From CAYLWN01 sp964387625 (GTDB lineage: Bacteria > Patescibacteriota > Microgenomatia > UBA10105), in NCBI GenBank assembly GCA_964387625.1, contig CAYLWN010000008.1, positions 1 through 38,081 on the forward strand: a stretch of 38,081 bases of DNA. Reading direction: 5' to 3'. The first letter of the stretch is position 1. Each line of letters opens with the position of its first letter. The notes under the pieces are model-generated. The model was not told the DNA's origin and made no database searches. It saw only the letters and a list, made by a program, of their open reading frames with translations. This document shows positions 28,004 to 35,662 of this stretch, piece by piece. Both the position numbers and the translations under genes were made by a program.

Positions 28004-29479
28004 TTATCTTACCTTAGCTCCAATTGGCAAGTTATCAACTTGAATAAATTCTGGTTTTTTATCACCATGTTTTCCAAATGGTAATTCTAATCCATCTACA
28101 GCTAAAATCATTCCCTGTGATTCTATACCTAACATTTTACGGGTGGGAATATTAGTCACGAATAAAAATTGTTTATCTTGGAAATACTGGAAAGTGTAAC
28201 CATAGCTTCTAACACCGGTTAAAATAGTACGAGTTTCATTTTTGAAATCCACAGTTAATTTAATCAATTTTTCACTTTTTTCCACATTTGTGGCTTGAAT
28301 AACTTTTCCAACTCTAACTTCAACTTTCGCAAACTCATCAATCGTAATAAAATTGTCATCCTGAACTCCTGCTTGCGCAGGCAAGTGTTTCAGGATCTCG
28401 TTTTTCAACTGCTGACCGCTGACGTCTGAAAGCTGAAAGCTATATTTATTTTTAAGCCCAATTACTTCTCTCACCTCTTCCATTGTTTGTTGAGCAATTG
28501 TTTTAGCTTTTTGAGCACCTTTTTCCAAAATTTCGCGTACTTTGAGAGGATTATTTTTAAGTTCTTCATATCTTTTACGTGCGGGTGCAAAATAATTCAT
28601 TAAGCTGCTAAATAAATATTCTTTTACTTCCACATCACTAATTTTCCCTGCTCTATATAATTCTTTAAGATCTTCAACGCTTTTACCCTCCGAAGCTTTA
28701 GCGTAGGATGGGCCAAAATGATCTAAATAACTAAACACCATATTGCCTTCAATGTGTCCGGGATCTGTGGCATGTTTACGCGTCGGATCAGTATAAGTAC
28801 GCATTACCTGTTTTTTAATTACCTCTTCACTTTCAAAAATCGAAATAATATTTCCTAAACTTTTACTCATTTTGCGTTTACCATCAGTACCCAGTATTGA
28901 AGCTACGTTTTCTGGTATCTTTGCATCAGGCAATTTAAATACATTTTTTTTGAAAATATGATTAAATTTTTCAGCAATATCGCGGGTAATTTCCACATGT
29001 TGTTTTTGATCGCGGCCAACCGGCACTAAATCTGCCTTGTACAGCAAAATATCTGCAGCCATGAGTATGGGATAATTAAATAATCCCAAATTAATCTCAT
29101 CCTCCATCACGTCTTTTTGTAATTTGTCTTTATATGCATGAGCTCTTTTTAAAAGTCCAAGAGGTGTTACATTATTTAGTATTGTCTGCAGTTCAGGATG
29201 TAATCTAATATCTGATTGACGAAAAAAAGTTATACTCCCTGAGCCTGTCGAAGGGTTTAAATCTCCTAACAAGGCCAACTCATTTAAAATCAACGTTTCC
29301 ACATTTTTCTGCAGTTGGTTTTTATCCTGAATCGTAGTCAGGGCATGCAAATCCGCCACAAAAAGGAAACAGTCATTGGTTTTGGCCATTTCGATAAACT
29401 GTTTGACTGCTCCCAAATAATTTCCGATATGGAGCGTTCCATCCCCACTAGGCGTAATGCCTGAAACAATTCTTTTCAT
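28004..29479 (-). CDS. trpS: Tryptophanyl-tRNA synthetase fused to a tRNA-binding OB domain
   Basis: Charges tRNA-Trp. The class I core (about 1-340) has the HIGH-like motif HIGN at 17-20 and KMSKS at 203-207. A standard bacterial TrpRS ends near 330-340. Here a linker (about 341-377) is followed by a tRNA-binding OB fold (378-491: FAKVEVRVGKV ... GVRSYGY ... NIPTRKMLGIESQGMILA) of the type usually at the C-terminus of MetRS. Extra loops, NPSTGSGS (75-82), SYAKASEGKS (258-267), FQLSDVSGQQ (348-357) and LPAQAG (366-371), are encoded by dispersed palindromic repeats. The N-terminus MKRIVSGITPSGDGTLHIGN is canonical. Confidence 0.94.
   Translation of the reverse strand: MKRIVSGITPSGDGTLHIGNYLGAVKQFIEMAKTNDCFLFVADLHALTTIQDKNQLQKNVETLILNELALLGDLNPSTGSGSITFFRQSDIRLHPELQTILNNVTPLGLLKRAHAYKDKLQKDVMEDEINLGLFNYPILMAADILLYKADLVPVGRDQKQHVEITRDIAEKFNHIFKKNVFKLPDAKIPENVASILGTDGKRKMSKSLGNIISIFESEEVIKKQVMRTYTDPTRKHATDPGHIEGNMVFSYLDHFGPSYAKASEGKSVEDLKELYRAGKISDVEVKEYLFSSLMNYFAPARKRYEELKNNPLKVREILEKGAQKAKTIAQQTMEEVREVIGLKNKYSFQLSDVSGQQLKNEILKHLPAQAGVQDDNFITIDEFAKVEVRVGKVIQATNVEKSEKLIKLTVDFKNETRTILTGVRSYGYTFQYFQDKQFLFVTNIPTRKMLGIESQGMILAVDGLELPFGKHGDKKPEFIQVDNLPIGAKVR
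28358..28396. repeat. Nested palindromes within trpS
   Basis: Outer arms ATCCTGAAC and GTTTCAGGAT form the same repeat as 3579-3597. Its centre is interrupted by CTGCTTGCGCAGGCAAG (28369-28385), a variant of the 18-base palindrome. One repeat has inserted into another, and the frame stays open as KHLPAQAGVQDD. Confidence 0.85.
28411..28441. repeat. GCTGAC/GCTGAAAGCT short repeat within trpS
   Basis: GCTGACCGCTGAC followed by TGAAAGCTGAAAGCT, read as SFQLSDVSGQQ in the linker between the synthetase and the OB domain. Confidence 0.65.
28687..28708. repeat. YAKASEG-type palindrome within trpS
   Basis: CCTCCGAAGCTTTAGCGTAG and the next two bases form a gapped inverted repeat, read in frame as YAKASEG. 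Confidence 0.75.
29237..29255. repeat. CCCTGAGCCTGTCGAAGGG repeat within trpS
   Basis: Inverted-repeat word read in frame as NPSTGSG. A relative lies in the hairpin element at 2275-2390. Confidence 0.75.
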
Positions 29480-29555
29480 ATAGTTTATATTTTAACAGAA
29501 ATATACTAATTAAGAATAATTATGTATATATTCAAAAAAGCTTGTCAATATGCTA

Positions 29556-29561
29556 TATAAT
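29556..29561 (+). promoter_or_regulatory. -10 box for the kinase-like gene
   Basis: TATAAT ends 11 bases before the ATG at 29573, leaving a leader of only about five bases. A TTCAAA 19 bases upstream is a poor -35. Confidence 0.55.
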
Positions 29562-29572
29562 ACAAAAAATGT

Positions 29573-30409
29573 ATGACAGAGATACTTAAACCTACTTACG
29601 AACCTCTTCGTGCAGTGATAACTGGTATTGATGGAGCTGGTAAAAGCACAACAGCTAGTCAAGTTGTTTATCAACTGAATGAATATCGCATTGCAAAACC
29701 CGGTCCCGGTCGTCCCTTTTACACAGTTGTCAATGGTGAGAAAAAATATTATTACAAAGGTTTTATTAAATTAATTGATCATCTACACACTATCGCAGAT
29801 CATTCCCATAACCCAGAATTTGTAGGTGCAGTAAATGCTATTAATGTTATTCTAAATGCAAAGATTATTGAACCTGATTTAGTACACAAAGCAAATGCAC
29901 AATTAGTATTAGGAGCAAGGGATTTTTATATAGATCCCGCTGTTTATTCAATCATATATTCTACAAAATTAGGTAATAAAACAATGTCTGAAAGGTTCGA
30001 TACTCTGAAAAGTCTAATTAATGCTCCATATCGTGATGTTGTCTTTTTCTTAACAATTCCTCCAGATAAGGCAATAGAACGTATTGAACATCGTATAGCT
30101 ACAGAGAGAAAAAATCCTCAAGCAACAGAAAGAGAAAAATGGCGACATATGCATGAGGAACCTATAAGTTTACAAAAACTTCAATTAGAATATTTTTCTG
30201 CACTTGAAGAAATTAGAAAAAGACATCCCGTACAAATTTATCAAATGGATACAACAGATTTTCCACAACGACAAGTTGTGAGTTTTATTACTCAAATATT
30301 ACTTGGACATCTCGAACAAAAAAATTCCGAAAAAGGAAAATGGCAAATAATTAATGGGCTACAAATATTTCAAATACCATTTTGTATAAATTCAAGAGTT
30401 ACGATTTAG
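29573..30409 (+). CDS. Thymidylate-kinase-like P-loop nucleoside/nucleotide kinase
   Basis: Protein of 278 residues with P-loop GIDGAGKSTT at 18-27, as in thymidylate and deoxynucleoside kinases. A likely LID/Arg segment follows (IEHRIATERKNPQATEREKWR near 180-200), after FFLTIPPDKAIERI, the typical strand before the LID. The middle part ARDFYIDPAVYSII is not the usual DR(Y/F) of TMP kinase, so the substrate is uncertain. It is divergent from trpS. Confidence 0.7.
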   Translation: MTEILKPTYEPLRAVITGIDGAGKSTTASQVVYQLNEYRIAKPGPGRPFYTVVNGEKKYYYKGFIKLIDHLHTIADHSHNPEFVGAVNAINVILNAKIIEPDLVHKANAQLVLGARDFYIDPAVYSIIYSTKLGNKTMSERFDTLKSLINAPYRDVVFFLTIPPDKAIERIEHRIATERKNPQATEREKWRHMHEEPISLQKLQLEYFSALEEIRKRHPVQIYQMDTTDFPQRQVVSFITQILLGHLEQKNSEKGKWQIINGLQIFQIPFCINSRVTI

Positions 30410-30460
30410 CCTTTGTTTACACATTTCACAAGCGATATATCTTTATAATTTCCGATTAAA

Positions 30461-30718
30461 CTATATTTTAAGATTTAATTTTTTAATCTTTTGCTCTCTG
30501 GTCCAACTTTTAATTTCTAATTCTCTCTTAAACGCTGCTGATCTGGTTGGGTATTTTTCAATATGAATAATTCTTAATGGATCATGTTGCATTGTATAAC
30601 GAGCACCTTTACCATTTTTATGATCAAGAAATCTTTTTGAGGGATTGTTAGAAATTCCGGTATATAAACTATTATCGCTGCACAAAAGAATATATACATC
30701 CCAGGATTTAGTTTTCAT
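30461..30718 (-). CDS. GIY-YIG nuclease family protein, small
   Basis: Intact 85-residue single-domain GIY-YIG protein (UPF0213/COG2827). It has WDVYILLCSDNSLYTGIS for the two-tyrosine motif, KRFLDHKNGKGARYT with the catalytic Arg, and KRELEIKSWTREQK with the metal-binding Glu. Its job in the cell is not known. It contrasts with the broken homologue at 22982. No flanking copy of the palindromic element is evident here. The start is four bases from the stop of the next gene upstream. Confidence 0.88.
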   Translation of the reverse strand: MKTKSWDVYILLCSDNSLYTGISNNPSKRFLDHKNGKGARYTMQHDPLRIIHIEKYPTRSAAFKRELEIKSWTREQKIKKLNLKI

Positions 30719-30722
30719 GTGA

Positions 30723-31892
30723 CTATTTTAACCTTTTGATTTTATCTGCAGTTTTTGGATAAAAAATTATGTTAATAGAATAAATAGCAAAATAAATAAT
30801 GCCAATAATCGTAGGATAAAAATACCTGTAAGTCAGGTATGGAATAATGATTAAACCAATATATGAAGCGAGTGCTGAAACGAATATCAAAATATCAATC
30901 AACTGTGTTTTCTTATGTTTAATAAATAATAAAAACGTTCCGTAAAAACCCAAAAACGTAATTATCAACCACCATCTGTGCCTTACCAGTTCATCAACTA
31001 ATCCTACGTGTAATTTAATCAGTTCTCCCCATAAAAATCTTGCAGTTTCTATCAGTGAATAATTTTGATTGTTATATCCGAAATTGCTTTGTAAATAAAT
31101 CCATGAGTCGTACAAACTGGGAAATTTAAAAACAGTATTAATTATAAAAAATATGATGGTAATAATAGATGAAGCAATAAAAAGTTTTTTATAAGTATTA
31201 AATTTTTCATTCTTTTGCTGGTATATTTTGTTTATAATAAATACCCCAACAACAATTAAAATCATCAAAACACTCTGCTCTCTTGCCAACAAAGACAATA
31301 TCAAACTTATTACATAAACAATCAAGATTAAAGATTGAGGTTTAATAATGTATTTGATAATTAAATATATCTGCAACATCCAGAAAAAAGCTCCTATTGT
31401 ATCTGTCAAAAAATAAGTTGACCAATCCAAATAAGGATAAAATCTCATAAACAATAAAGTTCCCAGAGTTGACCAAAATAAGTCAAATCGATATCGAAAT
31501 AATAAGTAAGTGATCGCAATAACCCCTAAATAACTTACAAAAACCGGCAGTAAAAACGCTAAATAATCATTTCTAACAATAAAGTTTGTCAAAAGTGCCA
31601 TAAATGGGTATAAAGGTCGGCGTACGTAACGGCTTAAAGAATATTGGTATTTATCAGCATTGAAAAACATATTTTTTTCAATATTACTTAATTTGTTAAC
31701 ATCTAATTTTTTCAGTATTTTGTCATGTGCCTCCCCGTAACTGTCACCCTGCATTTGATAGTAAATATGCTGATAAAAATAACTGTCTGACATATACGGT
31801 GATTTATGCCTCAACAGTAATATAAATTCCAAACTGGCAAGGAGTAGTAAAAAAATCAATGGAAAATATTTTAATACAGATTTACGAATCAT
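30723..31892 (-). CDS. Multi-span membrane protein, GT-C glycosyltransferase-like
   Basis: Protein of 389 residues with about nine or ten spans. The N-terminal span is followed by a long loop with acidic and Tyr residues (SPYMSDSYFYQHIYYQMQGDS), where GT-C mannosyl/arabinosyl transferases carry their catalytic Asp. The hydrophobic pattern, YRYFYPT near the end and a basic tail support the PMT/ArnT-like class. It may use polyprenyl-phosphate sugars for surface glycosylation. Family assignment is tentative. Confidence 0.65.
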   Translation of the reverse strand: MIRKSVLKYFPLIFLLLLASLEFILLLRHKSPYMSDSYFYQHIYYQMQGDSYGEAHDKILKKLDVNKLSNIEKNMFFNADKYQYSLSRYVRRPLYPFMALLTNFIVRNDYLAFLLPVFVSYLGVIAITYLLFRYRFDLFWSTLGTLLFMRFYPYLDWSTYFLTDTIGAFFWMLQIYLIIKYIIKPQSLILIVYVISLILSLLAREQSVLMILIVVGVFIINKIYQQKNEKFNTYKKLFIASSIITIIFFIINTVFKFPSLYDSWIYLQSNFGYNNQNYSLIETARFLWGELIKLHVGLVDELVRHRWWLIITFLGFYGTFLLFIKHKKTQLIDILIFVSALASYIGLIIIPYLTYRYFYPTIIGIIYFAIYSINIIFYPKTADKIKRLK

Positions 31893-31930
31893 AAGCAGAT
31901 TATATCTTAATTATTAATTTATGTTTCTTA

Positions 31931-31959
31931 TTGAGGCTAATTGTCAATTCTGCTATACT
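31931..31959 (+). promoter_or_regulatory. tRNA promoter with extended -10
   Basis: TTGAGG (31931-31936), a 17-base spacer and TATACT (31954-31959) preceded by TGC. +1 would fall a few bases before the tRNA. Confidence 0.7.
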
Positions 31960-31970
31960 TACTTTCTAAG

Positions 31971-32043
31971 CGCGGGGTAGTGTAGAGTAGCACAGGAGGC
32001 TCATAATCTCCTAGACTGGGCGCGACTCCCAGCCCCGCAACCA
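31971..32043 (+). tRNA. tRNA-Met(CAT), initiator-like, CCA encoded
   Basis: The 73-nt gene has acceptor CGCGGGG against CCCCGCA, giving the C1-A72 mismatch typical of initiator tRNA, and ends A-CCA. The anticodon loop is CTCATAA. It is odd in three ways. The anticodon stem ends A-T, G-C, G-T rather than three G-C pairs. The D-loop AGAGTA lacks the second G of the GG pair. The T-loop is CGCGACT, with C54 and G55 instead of T54 T55. A good promoter lies directly upstream, so it is probably expressed. Confidence 0.8.
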
Positions 32044-32110
32044 AGGATTTACAAACAACTAGAACCTAAGAAATTAGAGCGCTGTAAGGCTCCATTGCAA
32101 TATTAAACTA

Positions 32111-32212
32111 TCGTAGATAAGTAAAAACATACCTATGTATACTCCATATTGACAGATTCTTATCTATGTTTTATACTACTAAACGTAGATATAAATAATT
32201 TTAACTACGATA
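32111..32212 (+). promoter_or_regulatory. Fic gene promoter with four CGTAGATA-type boxes
   Basis: TTGACA (32149-32154), a 17-base spacer and TATACT (32172-32177). Boxes: CGTAGATAAG (32112-32121), its inverted mate CTTATCTATG (32159-32168) within the spacer, CGTAGATA (32184-32191) just after +1, and the inverted AACTACG (32203-32209) before the ATG. The layout indicates a repressor, plausibly the winged-helix part of the Fic protein itself. Confidence 0.75.
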
Positions 32213-32213
32213 T

Positions 32214-33338
32214 ATGAGAACAGGAAAGTACCTAAATCAGCTTCAAGGTGATATTCGGTATAAAGCGTTTATCCCAAATACTCTTCCTTTTAAAATAAGA
32301 CATGAAGAAAAACTTCAAAGCCTCCTCTCGAAGGCTAATTTGGCATTAGGAAGATTGGATGGCGTTGCAGATATTCTACCAAATGTAGACTTCTTTATTT
32401 TTATGTATGAGAGTAAAGAAGCTACTATATCAAGTCAAATTGAAGGTACTCAAGCGACATTTATAGATGTTTTGAAAAAAGAAGCAAAATTAGAAGATGC
32501 AGAAATACATAAGGATGTTGACGAAGTTATTAACTATATTTCTGCCATGAAGTATGGTTTAGACCGATTAAAAGATTTTCCTCTTTCTTTGAGGTTACTT
32601 AAAGAAATTCATCAGAAACTTCTCTATGAAGTAAGGGGAGAAGGAAAAAATCCAGGAGAGTTTAGGACATCGCAAAATTGGATTGGCGGACCGACTATTG
32701 AGACGGCAACTTTTGTACCTCCCCCCGCTCACGAAGTAATAAATCTTATGGGAAATCTTGAAGAATACTTGCATAGATCAGGTCCAATTCCAGTGCTTAT
32801 TAAAACAGGTCTCATGCATGCTCAATTTGAAACGATTCATCCATTTTTGGATGGAAATGGACGAGTAGGTAGACTCCTTATTACGTTTTACCTATGTCAA
32901 CAACAATTGCTACAGAAACCTTTACTTTACCTATCAGACTATTTTAAAAGAAATCGCCAGACATACTACGATCGTCTAAATTTATTGCGGGAAAAAGATG
33001 ATATTGAAGGATGGCTTGAATTTTTCCTTCAAGGCATTACTGAAACATCTGAAAGAGCAGTAGAAACAGCCAGAAAAATAATCAAACTACGTGAGCATGG
33101 TATTAAACAAATTACAAAACTTGGACGTTCTACAGAAAAAGGTATAACTCTTTATGATTACTTATTTAGAACTCCAATGATTCGGGTGAAAGACGTTGAA
33201 CGAATATTTAATATCAAAAATCCAAATGCTTTAGTATTGGTATCAAAATTTGTAGATTTAGGAATACTCCGAGAACTTACTGGTTTTAAGAGAAACCGAG
33301 TATTTTCGTTTGCAGATTATATTACCTTATTTGAATAA
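32214..33338 (+). CDS. Fic-family protein with N-terminal inhibitory helix
   Basis: Protein of 374 residues. The inhibitory motif SSQIEG (73-78) and the catalytic motif HPFLDGNGRVGR (209-220) are complete, so this is a class II Fic AMP-transferase with built-in inhibition. The C-terminal part (about 305-370: GITLYDYLFRTPMIRVKDV ... LVSKFVDLGILREL) is a winged helix. It differs clearly from the Fic protein at 8660. The gene lies between an initiator tRNA and a duplicated piece of its 3' end, suggesting arrival by integration at that tRNA. Confidence 0.94.
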   Translation: MRTGKYLNQLQGDIRYKAFIPNTLPFKIRHEEKLQSLLSKANLALGRLDGVADILPNVDFFIFMYESKEATISSQIEGTQATFIDVLKKEAKLEDAEIHKDVDEVINYISAMKYGLDRLKDFPLSLRLLKEIHQKLLYEVRGEGKNPGEFRTSQNWIGGPTIETATFVPPPAHEVINLMGNLEEYLHRSGPIPVLIKTGLMHAQFETIHPFLDGNGRVGRLLITFYLCQQQLLQKPLLYLSDYFKRNRQTYYDRLNLLREKDDIEGWLEFFLQGITETSERAVETARKIIKLREHGIKQITKLGRSTEKGITLYDYLFRTPMIRVKDVERIFNIKNPNALVLVSKFVDLGILRELTGFKRNRVFSFADYITLFE

Positions 33339-33343
33339 ACCAG

Positions 33344-33373
33344 GCTCTGATTTCCTCCAACCCCCGCAACCAA
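33344..33373 (+). repeat. Duplicated tRNA 3' end downstream of fic
   Basis: CCCCGCAACCAA at 33362-33373 repeats exactly the end of the initiator tRNA (32033-32044). Just before it, AGGCTCTGATTTCCT resembles the tRNA anticodon arm AGGCTCATAATCTCCT. It probably marks the far border of an insertion carrying fic. Confidence 0.65.
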
Positions 33374-33374
33374 T

Positions 33375-34118
33375 TTATTTGAAAAAATCATAAATCTTCC
33401 CTACCAATTCATCCTGCCGATAAAAAAACCAGGCATGATGATCATCAATTAATTCAATTTCTAAATTTTTCACTTTTTGCATCCGTTTATATGTTTCCCA
33501 AGGAATAAATTCATCATGAGTAGCAAATAATAACTTTGTGGATATAGACAATTTTTTCTTTGTGAAAGTATCATATCTGGTGGCTATTAAAATCTCGTTT
33601 AAGAATTGTTTAGGATGTCTAAATATATATTTACCGGCATCTTTACTCCATAACTTAAGTATTTGCAACCCACTTTTTAACCATAGATTTAACCAAATTA
33701 ATTTTAAAAATGCTCCGAATAATTTAATCCGCAAATTTTTCATTCTCAGTGGTACGCATGTGGTTGAAATCAAAAAAAATTTACTTAATTTATGAGGATA
33801 GATTATGGCAAACTTTGAACCATAAATACCGCTTAAAGATATTCCGATCAAATGGACTTTTGGAATATTCAATTTTTCCATAAATTGGTTCAACTTTTCC
33901 ACATAATCCTCAAGTTGATAAGCGTTTTGGGTATAAATTGAATGACCACGATATAAATCCGGAATCAATACATGAAAGTTATTACCTAACTTTTCGCCAA
34001 AAGATGCATAAGAAAAACTGGTTAAACAAAGACTGGGAAGAAGTATCAAAGACTCACCGCTTCCAAATTCTAAATAATGAATTTTCTCTTGGTCGGAAAT
34101 CTGCAAATATTTATGCAT
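33375..34118 (-). CDS. Alpha/beta-hydrolase fold protein
   Basis: Protein of 247 residues from ATG 34118; a longer frame from 34190 would run through a tRNA and is rejected. The oxyanion strand is LILLPSLCLTSF, the nucleophile elbow is HLIGISLSGIYG (Ser), the likely acid is in LFATHDEFIPW, and the His is in DDHHAWFF. The lid region is hydrophobic. The substrate is unknown: esterase, lipase or acyl hydrolase. Confidence 0.82.
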   Translation of the reverse strand: MHKYLQISDQEKIHYLEFGSGESLILLPSLCLTSFSYASFGEKLGNNFHVLIPDLYRGHSIYTQNAYQLEDYVEKLNQFMEKLNIPKVHLIGISLSGIYGSKFAIIYPHKLSKFFLISTTCVPLRMKNLRIKLFGAFLKLIWLNLWLKSGLQILKLWSKDAGKYIFRHPKQFLNEILIATRYDTFTKKKLSISTKLLFATHDEFIPWETYKRMQKVKNLEIELIDDHHAWFFYRQDELVGKIYDFFK

Positions 34119-34132
34119 AATTGTTAAATTTG

Positions 34133-34204
34133 TGCCAGAGGTGGGGATCGGACCCACGACCACAGCGTTATGAATGCTGTGCTCTACCACTGAGCTACCC
34201 TGGC
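34133..34204 (-). tRNA. tRNA-Met(CAT), elongator
   Basis: The 72-nt cloverleaf has acceptor GCCAGGG/CTCTGGC with one G-T pair, D-arm GCTC-AGTGGTA-GAGC, anticodon loop TTCATAA and T-loop TCCGATC. CCA is not encoded. The anticodon CAT fits Met or a lysidine-modified Ile. A separate tRNA-Ile(TAT) at 36756 makes Met more likely. Position 55 is C rather than T. Confidence 0.88.
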
Positions 34205-34275
34205 TTAATATTTGATAATTTTACGAAAATTAACTTCAAAAGGCAACCAAATAGTCACTTCTTATCGCTTACTTG

Positions 34276-34309
34276 CCCTCCGTATCCGCCAACTGGCGGA
34301 GAAGGAGGG
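34276..34309. repeat. Nested palindrome at the ftsB stop
   Basis: CCCTCC...GGAGGG encloses TCCGCCAACTGGCGGA, a variant of the 16-base palindrome. It directly abuts the stop codon of the ftsB-like gene and could serve as a transcript-end structure. Confidence 0.75.
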
Positions 34310-34651
34310 TCAATTAATAATCAGTTTCCACCACTTTTGCCAATTTGAAGGCTGCTTAATAGTTTCCTGCGTTACTTGCTGTTTATTATCAGTTTTGGGC
34401 AAAATCACCACCACTTCCCCTTCTTTTTGCAAATTCAGCTTTTCCCGGGCTTGTTTTTCAATAAAATCAGGACTTTCAACTTCTGCTAATTTTTTCTGCA
34501 AATCTTCATTTTCTTGCTGTTTTTTATTTAACAACGCTTGTTGTTCTGATACGATATTCCCCCGCTGCCAAAGAGTAACGATAGACCTAAACGTATTTAC
34601 GATAATTATCAGGCTAATAATGCTTATTAAAATAGCTATAAGTCGCTTCAT
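34310..34651 (-). CDS. ftsB: FtsB/DivIC-like septum formation protein
   Basis: Protein of 113 residues with a short cytoplasmic start, one span (about 4-22), a coiled coil (about 35-60: SEQQALLNKKQQENEDLQKKL) and the family segment SPDFIEKQAREKLNLQKEGEVVVI. It would link FtsQ/DivIB and FtsL in the divisome. The tail is longer and more polar than in E. coli FtsB. It is monocistronic by context, between a tRNA and a divergent recombinase gene. Confidence 0.88.
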   Translation of the reverse strand: MKRLIAILISIISLIIIVNTFRSIVTLWQRGNIVSEQQALLNKKQQENEDLQKKLAEVESPDFIEKQAREKLNLQKEGEVVVILPKTDNKQQVTQETIKQPSNWQKWWKLIIN

Positions 34652-34719
34652 AATATATCTAAATTTTTCAATATATCAATAAATAATTCAAGTTATTTTG
34701 TTGCTGACGAGTTTATTAG

Positions 34720-34749
34720 TTGACAAAAGTGAATTTTACGTGATATTAT
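34720..34749 (+). promoter_or_regulatory. xer promoter, leaderless
   Basis: TTGACA (34720-34725), an 18-base spacer and TATTAT (34744-34749). The ATG is only ten bases after the -10, so the mRNA has a leader of about four bases or none. Confidence 0.75.
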
Positions 34750-34759
34750 AGGCCAAGTT

Positions 34760-35623
34760 ATGGCCTCAAAAATTGATTTAGCACAAGCTCACGCCCAATT
34801 CGTACAATATCTTGAATCTCGAAAACGTGCGCACGCCACCATTGTAGCATACAAAAAAGACATTGATCAGCTTCTGCAATTTTTACGTGATTTAGGTAAA
34901 AAAGAGGTAGCAGAAGTCACTAAAGAAGAAATTACGGCTTTTTTGACTAAGTTAAATAAAGACGGTTACACTCCAAAATCAATCTCCAGAAAAATCAATT
35001 CCATAAAAACTTTTTACAGGTTTTTACGCTCACAAAATTTTATCGAAGAAGACCCGGCTAAAAATATTTCTCATCCTAAATATGATGTCAAACCTCCCAG
35101 AATATTGTCTAAAATTGAATACCGGGCTTTAAGAGATGCCTGCCGTGAAGATGCCCGCATTTCATCAATTGTGGAACTATTTTTACAAACAGGCTTAAGA
35201 ATTGGTGAATTGGCTAATTTAAACTTAAATGATATCAAAGTTGATCAAATATTTGTCAAAGCCCAGGAATCCCATAGTGAACGCACTATTCCACTTAACA
35301 AAGCTGCCAAAGTATCAGTTGATAAGTACTTAGAGGTTAGACCAAAAACCCAAAATGCGACCCTTTTTGTCACTAAAACCGGCAGACCATTGCTTATCAG
35401 AAATATCAGAACTGCAATTGATAGGTTTTTCAAACTTGCAGGTATTGAAAATGCTAAGGTCAATGATTTGCGTCATACTTTCATCACCCATCATTTAATG
35501 AGCGGTACGCCATTAACTGTAATTTCTAAATTAGTCGGACATAAAAGATTGTCAACTACAGAAAAATACCTGGAATTTGTCAAGGGTAAAGTGGAAAAAT
35601 CAGTCAAATTGGAAGAATTGTAA
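34760..35623 (+). CDS. xerD: XerC/XerD-type tyrosine recombinase
   Basis: Protein of 287 residues with an N-terminal SAM-like DNA-binding part (1-105) and a C-terminal catalytic domain. Arg147 in QTGLRIGEL, Arg238 in NDLRHTF, His261 in LVGHKRLST and Tyr270 in TEKYLEF form the active site. The first His of the usual HxxR box is Asn235. The likely role is resolving chromosome dimers at dif; as a single Xer it may act alone, as in other reduced genomes. No dif site was identified in the window. Confidence 0.9.
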   Translation: MASKIDLAQAHAQFVQYLESRKRAHATIVAYKKDIDQLLQFLRDLGKKEVAEVTKEEITAFLTKLNKDGYTPKSISRKINSIKTFYRFLRSQNFIEEDPAKNISHPKYDVKPPRILSKIEYRALRDACREDARISSIVELFLQTGLRIGELANLNLNDIKVDQIFVKAQESHSERTIPLNKAAKVSVDKYLEVRPKTQNATLFVTKTGRPLLIRNIRTAIDRFFKLAGIENAKVNDLRHTFITHHLMSGTPLTVISKLVGHKRLSTTEKYLEFVKGKVEKSVKLEEL

Positions 35624-35662
35624 TTTCAAAGCGTCTTTTCTGTCTTCTCTATCTAGTCTATC
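35624..35662. repeat. TCTT-word tract between xerD and idi
   Basis: GTCTTTTCTGTCTTCTCTAT and similar words fill the spacer between two convergent stop codons; same family as 1-94. Confidence 0.65.

Noticed and set aside
33375..34190. Longer start for the alpha/beta hydrolase at 34190
   Set aside because: The first 24 codons would overlap the tRNA-Met gene. The ATG at 34118 gives a normal N-terminus.
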